Source: Rhizomicrobium sp.
GTDB lineage: Bacteria > Pseudomonadota > Alphaproteobacteria > Micropepsales > Micropepsaceae
DNA length: 64,000 bases
Direction: 5' to 3'
NCBI GenBank assembly: GCA_037200045.1
Contig: JBBCHM010000002.1
Location: 186,001 to 250,000, forward strand
Part shown: one piece after another, positions 54,576 through 64,000 of the stretch
Position numbering within the stretch: the first letter of the stretch is position 1
How the letters are laid out: the number at the start of each line of letters is the position of its first letter
The notes under the pieces: generated by a model
Seen by the model: the letters and a program-made list of their open reading frames with translations, nothing else
The model's database searches: none
Told to the model about the DNA's origin: nothing
Made by a program: the position numbers and the translations under genes

Positions 54576-54593
54576 CTCTGACTACAGTCAGAG
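54576..54593. promoter_or_regulatory. FNR-like palindrome CTCTGAC-TACA-GTCAGAG (copy 2)
   Basis: Both 7-base arms are the same as in copy 1 (51769-51786) and only the spacer differs (TACA for TATA). It lies upstream of the Crp/Fnr gene, whose ATG is at 54521, and downstream of the PPK2 gene. The rest of the 304-base stretch 54522-54825 has no gene. Confidence 0.7.
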
Positions 54594-54825
54594 CCGACCT
54601 TGCCACTATAGCGCAAAACCTCCCGAGCACCGATTTGTCGAGGGGCGGCGGTGCGGGCGCGGGGCATCCGGTCCCCGCCCGCATCCTTGCGATTCGAGAC
54701 AGCTGCGCGCGCGGCTTCACGCGGTGATTCAGCCAGGAGGCAAGCCCGTTCACGGCCGAGAGTGTCGAAGTTGCTGTCGTTGTCCTGCCAGCCCTTTGGT
54801 TCTCCTGCAAAATGCAGTCAAAGTT

Positions 54826-55695
54826 TCATTTCGCGAGCCGCTTGCCAATCGCCATCAGTTCCTTGCGTCGCGCGCCAGTCGTCTTTGGATAAGACATTTT
54901 GAGGTCGTCAAATGTATCGAGCACAATTTGGGAAACGATCAAACGCGCGTTTTCCTTGTCGTCGGCCGGCACGACGTACCAAGGAGAGTGGGTCGTGCTC
55001 GCCGCAGCCATACACTCTTCATAGGCCTTCATATAGTGTTTCCAGAATTTCCGCTCTTCGATGTCCGCAAGGCTGAATTTCCAGTTCTTCTCCGGCTCGT
55101 CGATCCGCGCCAGAAAGCGCTTCCGCTGCTCGTCCTTCGAGAGGTGAAGGAAGAATTTGACGATGCGCGTGCCGTTGGCGCGAAGATGCTTCTCCATATC
55201 CACAATGGAGCGATATCGGTCGTGCCAGACCTTTTTCTCTTCGTGCAAGGCATCCGGAAGTCCTTCACTCCGGAAAATATCCGGATGCACGCGCACGATC
55301 AGAACTTCCTCGTAGTAGGACCGATTGAAGATGCCGATCTTCCCCCGCTCCGGCAGATCGCGCGTGGTGCGCCAGAGAAAATCGTGTTCGAGTTCGGCAG
55401 CGCTGGGATGCTTGAAGCTGAATACCTGACAGCCTTGCGGGTTGACGCCTGACATCACGTGCCGGATGGCACCGTCCTTCCCAGCCGCATCCATCGCCTG
55501 GAAGATCAGCAGGACGGCATGACGGTTGTCTGCATAGAGAAGCTGTTGCTGAGAACTCAATTGCGCGACGTGTTCCTCAAGAAGCTCCTTGTACCGATCC
55601 TTCGATTTGTAAACCGGCGCGACTTTTGTCGGCCATTTCTTGAGATCGACGTCGTCTCCCTCGCGCACGCGAAAATCGTTTGAGTGTATTTTCAT
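54826..55695 (-). CDS. ppk2: polyphosphate kinase 2 family protein
   Basis: A 289-residue PPK2-type kinase transferring phosphate between polyphosphate and nucleotides. It shows Walker [23 protein letters not shown] (about residues 66-87), [40 protein letters not shown] split over the lid and Walker B, and [18 protein letters not shown]. Length and motifs fit class I PPK2 (ADP phosphorylating), though the class is not certain. ATG at 55695 after AAGAAGCGAG; 47 bases follow the atpG stop, so it is probably the last gene of the xfp-atp transcript. Confidence 0.92.
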   Translation of the reverse strand: MKIHSNDFRVREGDDVDLKKWPTKVAPVYKSKDRYKELLEEHVAQLSSQQQLLYADNRHAVLLIFQAMDAAGKDGAIRHVMSGVNPQGCQVFSFKHPSAAELEHDFLWRTTRDLPERGKIGIFNRSYYEEVLIVRVHPDIFRSEGLPDALHEEKKVWHDRYRSIVDMEKHLRANGTRIVKFFLHLSKDEQRKRFLARIDEPEKNWKFSLADIEERKFWKHYMKAYEECMAAASTTHSPWYVVPADDKENARLIVSQIVLDTFDDLKMSYPKTTGARRKELMAIGKRLAK

Positions 55696-55742
55696 CTCGC
55701 TTCTTTCCTCGACCGCAGGCACCAATATAGCTCCGGGCGCTG

Positions 55743-56639
55743 TCACTGCTCCGGCGATCCGACCAGCGCCTCGAAGCCGGAGACAACATCGAAAAGCTCT
55801 TCGTCGATGCCGGCCTGGCGCAGCCGGTGGAAGGTGCCGTGCAGCTGTTCCAGGAGTTCGTTGATGTTCTTGTCGGCGCGCTCCATGGCCGCCAGACGGC
55901 TGGCGTTCTCGCTCGCCAGGGATTCGGCGCAGGCACGGAAAAGCGAAATAAAGAGATACTCGCGAATGAGCGCGCGCAACGTCGCGGCGGCGGCGCCCAT
56001 GACCTCGGGAAGGTTGTCCGTCGGCCAATAAATTTTGACCATGTCCTGCCGCCACTGTGCGTCGAGCGGCAGCAGGCGCCGACCAGTGGGCTCGTACTGC
56101 GAGCCCGACAACGGACGATTGTGGAACACCCAGAGGGGTGCCTCGCCTGCATCGTCCCGATGCGCTTCGCTTTGCATCTGGATCTGGCCGACGAGCGGCG
56201 TGATGGCCTGCACGGAATTCGGCACCGCGAAGAGCCCGGCCAATTGTACGCCGGCGTCAGCCAAGCGCGAGCGCACACGCTCGCCGACCGCCCAGACCTT
56301 AGCTTTGCCCGGATGGGTCCCAAGCGTCTTGATCGTATAATCGGCGACCTCGTCGTTGAACCGCCCGACCAGACCCTGGTCGGAGCCAAAGACAATTGCG
56401 CTCACCGCTTTCGCACGGGTCGGCGCGTTTCGCTCTACCACCGGGCGACCATGCTCAATCTCGCGAAGGCAGGCGCCGAGCCCAAGCTCGACGGTCCGAT
56501 AATAGTCGCCCAGAGCACGCACGGATTTCTCGTATTGCCCGATACTTGAAGCGGCCATCGCCTTCATCGTGCGAACCACGGACTGGAGATCCTCCGCACT
56601 CCCGATCTTTCGGCGCAGGCTCGCCGTCGAATCGCTCAT
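55743..56639 (-). CDS. atpG: N-type F-ATPase gamma subunit
   Basis: Central stalk of an F1 sector, 298 residues. The N-terminal coiled coil reads [33 protein letters not shown] (about residues 9-41 overall). The middle Rossmann part contains [14 protein letters not shown], and the C-terminal helix ends [23 protein letters not shown]. The sequence is divergent from housekeeping gamma subunits, as in N-ATPases. It overlaps atpA by ATGA and is last in the atp series. Confidence 0.9.
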   Translation of the reverse strand: MSDSTASLRRKIGSAEDLQSVVRTMKAMAASSIGQYEKSVRALGDYYRTVELGLGACLREIEHGRPVVERNAPTRAKAVSAIVFGSDQGLVGRFNDEVADYTIKTLGTHPGKAKVWAVGERVRSRLADAGVQLAGLFAVPNSVQAITPLVGQIQMQSEAHRDDAGEAPLWVFHNRPLSGSQYEPTGRRLLPLDAQWRQDMVKIYWPTDNLPEVMGAAAATLRALIREYLFISLFRACAESLASENASRLAAMERADKNINELLEQLHGTFHRLRQAGIDEELFDVVSGFEALVGSPEQ

Positions 56640-58270
56640 GAGGTCTTCTCTTCTTTCGCTGGTGGTGCGGCCAGCTTCAATTCAGAATCGGCCTGCGGCT
56701 CGGTTTTCGGCTTCGGTCGGGCTTGAGTTCCGGAGTCCGGCTTCGGCTGGAAAGGAATGAGTGCCTGGCGGGCGATTTCGACGATCGCCTTGCGATCCTC
56801 GTCGCTCAACGTGTCGGCCTTCTCAAATCGCGCGCGCACCTCCGGCGGAATGTTCGCCGCGGCCGTCTGCACGGCATTCTCTGCAGCCGTCATTTGATCG
56901 AGCGCCACGCTATCGAAGAGCCCGGCCGTCAACGCCAGCAAAACCGTGATCTGGGCAGGTACGGAGACCGGCGAGAATTCCGGCTGCTTCAAGCAAGCGC
57001 GAATGCGCCGTCCGTGCGCGATGGTTTTGGTTGTCGCCGCGTCCAAGCGCGCACCGAAGCGGGCAAAGGTTTCGAGTTCCTCGAACTGGGCATAGTCCAG
57101 CTTGAGGTCGCCGGCCACGGCACGATACGCCGCGCGCTGTGCCTTGCCGCCGACGCGCGAAACGGACTTTCCGACGTCAACCGCCGGCAACACGCCCAAT
57201 TCGAACATGGACGGCGAGAGATATATCTGCCCATCCGTGATGGAAATCAGGTTGGTCGGAATGTAGGCGGAAATGTCCTGTGCTTCGGTCTCGATGATGG
57301 GCAGTGCCGTGAGGGAGCCGCCGCCGAGGTCCTTGCGCAGATGCGTCGAGCGTTCGAGCATGCGCGAATGGATATAGAAGATGTCGCCCGGGAACGCCTC
57401 GCGTCCGGGCGGGCGGCGCAGAAGCAGCGACAGCTCGCGATAGGCTCGGGCGTGATGGGTGAGATCATCGTAGACGATCAGAACGTCACGGCCCGCTTCC
57501 ATGAAATGTTCCGCGATGCTGGTCGCGGCGTAAGGCGCGATAAAGGCGAGACCAGGCGGATCGTTTCCCTCCGTGACGACGACCACCGTGTAGTCCATCG
57601 CCCCCTTTTCCCGCAGTGCCGCCACGGTCTTCGCGACGGCGGAGGCACGCTGGCCGATGGCGCAATAAACGCACAACACGTTCTGGTCGCGCTGGTTGAG
57701 AATTGTGTCGACCGCGATGGCCGTCTTGCCCGTCTGCCTGTCGCCCAGGATCAATTCGCGCTGACCGCGCCCGACGGGAACAAGGGCGTCGATGACCTTG
57801 AGCCCGGTCTGGAGCGGCACGGTAACCGGCGCTCGATCCATGATGCGGGGTGCCGGGCGTTCGATCGGGAGGCGGCCGCTGGACGCCACCGGCCCGTTGC
57901 CGTCGAGTGGCCGTCCCAGCGGGTCGATGACCCGCCCCAGTAGCCCGTCTCCCACGATGACATCCATGACCCGGCCGGTGCGCGCGACCTCGTCGCCCGC
58001 GTGCAGATGCCAATAGTCACCAAGCAGAACGACACCGATCTCGGTCTCGTCCACATTGAACGCGATGCCGAGCACATTGCCCGGAAACGTCAGCAACTCT
58101 TCGAATCCCGCATCGGGCAGACCGGACACCTTGGCGATGCCGGTGGCGATGCTGGTGACCGTGCCGATCTCGCGCGGCACGAGTTGTGGGGCGAAGGCTT
58201 CGCGCCCCTCGCGCAATCCTGCGAAGGCCTTATCGAAGATGTCTCGAAGGCTTTCAGGCTGCGTGCTCAT
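56636..58270 (-). CDS. atpA: N-type F-ATPase alpha subunit
   Basis: Non-catalytic nucleotide-binding F1 subunit, 544 residues. P-loop [15 protein letters not shown] (about residues 173-187), [56 protein letters not shown] split over the DELSEED-equivalent region, and [10 protein letters not shown]. The C-terminus carries a Lys/Pro/Glu-rich extension of about 40 residues. The N-terminus is shorter and divergent compared with housekeeping AtpA, consistent with a missing delta subunit. ATGA overlaps with both atpF and atpG. Confidence 0.94.
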   Translation of the reverse strand: MSTQPESLRDIFDKAFAGLREGREAFAPQLVPREIGTVTSIATGIAKVSGLPDAGFEELLTFPGNVLGIAFNVDETEIGVVLLGDYWHLHAGDEVARTGRVMDVIVGDGLLGRVIDPLGRPLDGNGPVASSGRLPIERPAPRIMDRAPVTVPLQTGLKVIDALVPVGRGQRELILGDRQTGKTAIAVDTILNQRDQNVLCVYCAIGQRASAVAKTVAALREKGAMDYTVVVVTEGNDPPGLAFIAPYAATSIAEHFMEAGRDVLIVYDDLTHHARAYRELSLLLRRPPGREAFPGDIFYIHSRMLERSTHLRKDLGGGSLTALPIIETEAQDISAYIPTNLISITDGQIYLSPSMFELGVLPAVDVGKSVSRVGGKAQRAAYRAVAGDLKLDYAQFEELETFARFGARLDAATTKTIAHGRRIRACLKQPEFSPVSVPAQITVLLALTAGLFDSVALDQMTAAENAVQTAAANIPPEVRARFEKADTLSDEDRKAIVEIARQALIPFQPKPDSGTQARPKPKTEPQADSELKLAAPPAKEEKTS

Positions 58271-59112
58271 GGGGTCTTCAGTCCGGACTTGGACTCATCG
58301 GGCTTGGGTGCAGCCTTCGCGTCTGGAACAGCCTCAGCTTTCGCCGGCGGCGCCTCCTTCTTCTTCAGAAGGTCGCCAACGCCCTTATCCAGGGCGCCAA
58401 GATAGTCGGCGATGCTCCAAGCGAATTTCTGTCCATTCGAGACGACCTCAATGCCGCTGACCAAGTTTGGCGCGGTTTCGAACCGGACATGGATGTCCAC
58501 CGGAAACGTCTCGTTGAGCGCCTTTTGGATGGCGGCGTGCTGCGCCTGCGGCAGATCGAACGCGCTACGGACGACAGCCGGCTCGGACGCGGTCGTGAGA
58601 GCCTTCGCAAGATTTGCCTTCGAATTTACATCCATCTTGCGCAGCCGGTCTAAGAACGCGTCGCACATGCGTTCTTCCAGGCTTGCGCCGGCCAGGTCCA
58701 TCAGCGCCTTCCGCGCAATGGCGAACACTTCCTGTTGCGTGCGCTGGAGAATGGCTTGATTGAGATTGGCAGCCTCGCTTCGCAGCGCCTCCGCCCGCTT
58801 GGCGCTCAAGTCGTCCGCCGCCTTGCGCGCCTCGTCGAGTAGGCGCTGACGTTCGGCACCAGCCTCCTGCGTCGCCTTGCTCAATAGCGCAGCGCGCTGT
58901 CGATCGAAGGTCTCGTTCTTCTGGTGGAATTCGTCGCGCTCCTTTTTGGCTTCCGCTTTTTTCGCATCGGCGTCCGCGAGCTCCGCGGCGATCCGCTTCT
59001 CCCGCGCGTCGACGGCGTTGAGGATCGGCTTGTAGAGATAGCGCTTCAGCAGCCACACCAGGATGATGAAGTTGAGCGCCTGTGCCCCGACGGTGAACCA
59101 ATCGATGAGCAT
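58267..59112 (-). CDS. atpF: N-type F-ATPase b subunit, extended
   Basis: Peripheral stalk subunit of 281 residues, nearly twice the usual length of about 160. One N-terminal TM helix ([19 protein letters not shown], about residues 12-30) precedes a long Lys/Glu/Ala-rich coiled coil. A C-terminal region ([39 protein letters not shown]) resembles delta subunits (OSCP), and a Lys/Pro/Ala tail ends it. In N-ATPase operons no atpH exists and this b subunit is thought to cover that role. Four-base overlap with atpA. Confidence 0.9.
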   Translation of the reverse strand: MLIDWFTVGAQALNFIILVWLLKRYLYKPILNAVDAREKRIAAELADADAKKAEAKKERDEFHQKNETFDRQRAALLSKATQEAGAERQRLLDEARKAADDLSAKRAEALRSEAANLNQAILQRTQQEVFAIARKALMDLAGASLEERMCDAFLDRLRKMDVNSKANLAKALTTASEPAVVRSAFDLPQAQHAAIQKALNETFPVDIHVRFETAPNLVSGIEVVSNGQKFAWSIADYLGALDKGVGDLLKKKEAPPAKAEAVPDAKAAPKPDESKSGLKTP

Positions 59113-59115
59113 GAA

Positions 59116-59397
59116 CTACTTTCCCGCGGCCTGAGCGATCACATGATTCCAGAACGGGTTGGCGAAAATCAGGATCATCGAGACGACGAAGCAATAGATC
59201 GCGATGGATTCGATCATGGCCAGGCCGACAAACAGCGTGCGCGTGATGGTCGTCGCGGCGTCCGGCTGCTGCGCGAGCGAACTCAACGCCGTCGCGACGG
59301 CGCGCCCTTCTCCCAGCGCGGGGCCGATACTACCCAGGGCGATCGTCAATCCGGCGGTGACGATCGAGGCGATGGCGATGAGTGTCATACTGTCCAT
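59116..59397 (-). CDS. atpE: N-type F-ATPase c subunit
   Basis: Rotor-ring subunit, 93 residues, two TM helices with loop AQQPDAA. Helix 1 has GSIGPALGEGRAVA, with Glu30 at the position of Gln32 in Na+-dependent c subunits. Helix 2 has GLAMIESIAIYCFVVSMILIFANPF, with Glu63, Ser64 and Tyr68 matching the Na+-site residues Glu65, Ser66 and Tyr70 of Ilyobacter. The Thr67 equivalent is Ile65. Two carboxylates per subunit is a trait of N-ATPases; whether it carries Na+ or H+ is unsettled from sequence. Confidence 0.93.
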   Translation of the reverse strand: MDSMTLIAIASIVTAGLTIALGSIGPALGEGRAVATALSSLAQQPDAATTITRTLFVGLAMIESIAIYCFVVSMILIFANPFWNHVIAQAAGK

Positions 59398-59418
59398 GGA
59401 GTCTCCTGTTGTCGCGGA

Positions 59419-60117
59419 TTACGAAGGCGTTGGGGCTGGTGCGGGCCTGGGCTTGCGGGCGCGCGTCGCGGACGCGATGTAGACCCCCGCCAGAATGCTG
59501 AAGATGTAGGCCTGCACCATGCCCGTGAGCAGACCGAGCGCGCTCATGGCGATCGGGAAGATGAAGGGCGTTATGGTGAGCAAGATGGCTAGAATCATCG
59601 TTCCGCTCATCATGTTGCCGAATAGGCGGACGGCCAGGGCCAGCGTGCGCGAAAGCTCGCTGATGATGTTGAACGGAAGCATGATGATCGTCGGCTCGAC
59701 ATAGGATTTGAGATAGCCGCCCAGTCCCTGCTCCTCGATGCCGAACATCGGCACCGCCACCAACACGCACAGCGCGAGCGCCGCCGTGGTCGACAGGGAA
59801 CCGGTCGGCGGTTCGTAGCCGGGAATGATGGTGCAGAGGCTGGCCAAGGCGATGAAGAGAAAGAGTGTTCCCAGAAAACCAATGTATTTTTCCGGATGGC
59901 GCAGGCCGACGTCTTCGATTTGCTTTTCGATACCGGTGACGACGATCTCCAGAAGGTTCTGCCAGCGGGAACGATTCAAATCCATGGAGAGCTTGCGCGT
60001 AACCAGCGCCGAGCCGAGGGTCAGCACGAGCATCAGCGCCCAGGTGAATGCGATCGTGCCGTTCAGCTTGAGAAAGCCGTATTGCCAGTAGACGATCTGG
60101 TCCGGACTAAGGTGCAT
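59419..60117 (-). CDS. atpB: N-type F-ATPase a subunit
   Basis: Stator ion-channel subunit, 232 residues, five to six TM helices. The essential Arg lies in ISELSRTLALAVRLFGNMMSG (LALAVRLFGN, about residues 163-172). Other family parts are HPEKYIGFLGTLFLFIALASL and MVQAYIFSILAGVYIASAT at the C-terminus. ATG at 60117 overlaps the atpR gene by 11 bases. It is followed by atpE after 21 bases. Confidence 0.94.
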   Translation of the reverse strand: MHLSPDQIVYWQYGFLKLNGTIAFTWALMLVLTLGSALVTRKLSMDLNRSRWQNLLEIVVTGIEKQIEDVGLRHPEKYIGFLGTLFLFIALASLCTIIPGYEPPTGSLSTTAALALCVLVAVPMFGIEEQGLGGYLKSYVEPTIIMLPFNIISELSRTLALAVRLFGNMMSGTMILAILLTITPFIFPIAMSALGLLTGMVQAYIFSILAGVYIASATRARKPRPAPAPTPS

Positions 60118-60430
60118 AGCCGGCCCCCGGCGCCAAGCGGGCTCGGCCCGCTCCCGACGGCCGCGTCAGCCGCTGCACGGCGAGGCGCGCCAGGACGAAG
60201 CCGAGAAGACAAAAGAGCCATCGTTTCCAGTCGTCGCCTCCGACGAACAAAAAGCCGATTAATGCGATGCTCATGCGCAGCATCAGGCTGCCGAAGAACC
60301 AAAGCGCCGGCGATTGCGACGACACCCCCCTGCGCACCGTCCACCACAGTCCACCGAAGAAGATCGCGCCAAGCAACATGCCTGCCGCCGTCGCCGCCGC
60401 CAGAAATAAGACGTCATGCATCGCCGTCAT
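60107..60430 (-). CDS. atpR: N-ATPase subunit AtpR
   Basis: A 107-residue membrane protein with three TM helices (about residues 6-28, 42-64, 68-85), specific to N-ATPase operons. It includes GAIFFGGLWWTVRRG and FFGSLMLRMSIALIGFLFV, where the Arg in the second helix (LMLRMS) is the charged residue thought to face the c ring. ATG at 60430 or 60421. It overlaps both atpQ and atpB, consistent with the fixed order in this family. Confidence 0.88.
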   Translation of the reverse strand: MTAMHDVLFLAAATAAGMLLGAIFFGGLWWTVRRGVSSQSPALWFFGSLMLRMSIALIGFLFVGGDDWKRWLFCLLGFVLARLAVQRLTRPSGAGRARLAPGAGYAP

Positions 60431-60738
60431 CCTGTTCGTCCTCGATCGCGTTGCCTTCCTTGGTCACCCAATGCCAGGCATTGAAGCAGCCAATCGCAAG
60501 CCCCGCCACCAGCAACGCCAGCGTCCAGGCATGCCTGCCTGGAAAATGCTGATCCAGCCAGATGCCGAGCGCCGCGCCGAGCAGCGTGGGAATCGCCACC
60601 GACCAGCCGACCAACCCCATCATTCCCAGACCGAACCAGACGCCGTGCGCCGCGTTGCGTCGCGCCCTGAGCTTGCGCTCCGCCTTGGCGCCCACTTCCT
60701 CGCCAAGCGTCGGTGCGGGAGTCTTGGATTGCGGGGCG

Positions 60739-60746
<8 letters not shown>
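60414..60746 (-). CDS. atpQ: N-ATPase AtpI/AtpQ-like subunit
   Basis: A 110-residue membrane protein resembling AtpI: GVWFGLGMMGLVGWSVAIPTLLGAALGIWLDQHFPGRHAWTLALLVAGLAIGCFNAW is a pair of TM helices here split over about residues 36-90, with the AtpI/AtpQ G-x-W-x-D-x-x-F turn. A charged N-terminus and acidic C-terminus (EDEQDDGDA) flank it. ATG at 60746 is used; the frame opens to 60809. It overlaps atpC by eight bases and atpR by 17. Confidence 0.85.

Positions 60747-64000
<3,254 letters not shown>

Overview
The window looks like chromosome from a high-GC alphaproteobacterium. The evidence is the gene families and their order: rpsF-rpsR-rplI, bamB-der, the purF-cvpA-radA overlap chain, alr-mlaE-mlaF, dnaB, and guaA/guaB. 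Many genes overlap by ATGA, which points to long co-translated operons. I cannot name the genus from sequence alone.

Layout of the core part (1-47.6 kb). The ribosomal operon rpsF-rpsR-rplI (218-1511) has a good sigma70-type promoter and a clear terminator. It is followed by a minus-strand accessory trio (1803-4194), panB, and a TPR membrane protein-bamB pair. The der gene and an SDR gene are flanked by three copies of a REP/BIME-like repeat with covarying hairpin loops. A long minus-strand stretch then carries purF-cvpA-radA, an XRE regulator with a membrane partner, mlaF-mlaE-alr, a TonB-like protein and a sulfotransferase-like protein. Next come GT25, dnaB, two ThpR paralogues, an ArsR-DUF2087 regulator with a 24-bp palindromic operator, a TetR/SDR divergent pair and oleate hydratase. 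From 29 to 38 kb there is a catabolic region. It holds a FAH-family hydrolase beside a CynR-like LysR, then enoyl-CoA hydratase, quinone oxidoreductase and thioesterase genes under a second LysR. The same CCTTCCA-N4-TGGAAGG palindrome occurs at two sites in that cluster. After it comes a three-gene set (DUF5690 transporter, TauD-type dioxygenase, HD-domain oxygenase) that fits the TmpA/TmpB route for 2-trimethylaminoethylphosphonate, turning it into glycine betaine and phosphate. Decayed AraC and SDR pieces follow, then guaA, an RsmB-type methyltransferase, a fatty-acid hydroxylase-like protein, guaB, a DUF992 protein, rlmE and ppx.

Layout of the island (47.65 kb to the window end). A tRNA-Gln(CUG) gene is followed by paired and inverted GACGGTAT sites and a P4-type integrase broken by one frameshift. 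Behind it lie a CPA1 Na+/H+ antiporter containing a 24-base poly(G) tract, a nonsense-interrupted membrane protein, a frameshifted Pal-like lipoprotein, a ClC channel/transporter with CBS domains, and a Crp/Fnr regulator. Next are a PPK2 polyphosphate kinase, a complete N-type F-ATPase operon (gene order atpDCQRBEFAG, no delta gene) and a phosphoketolase that runs off the window end. Phosphoketolase, the ATPase genes and ppk2 are tightly spaced in one direction and look like one transcript. A CTCTGAC-N4-GTCAGAG palindrome lies in front of both the ClC gene and the Crp/Fnr gene. My reading, which is inference, is an integrated ion-homeostasis and energy-stress island: the N-ATPase and antiporter/ClC move ions, while phosphoketolase and PPK2 supply high-energy phosphate. 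No right attachment site is seen, so the island probably continues past 64 kb.
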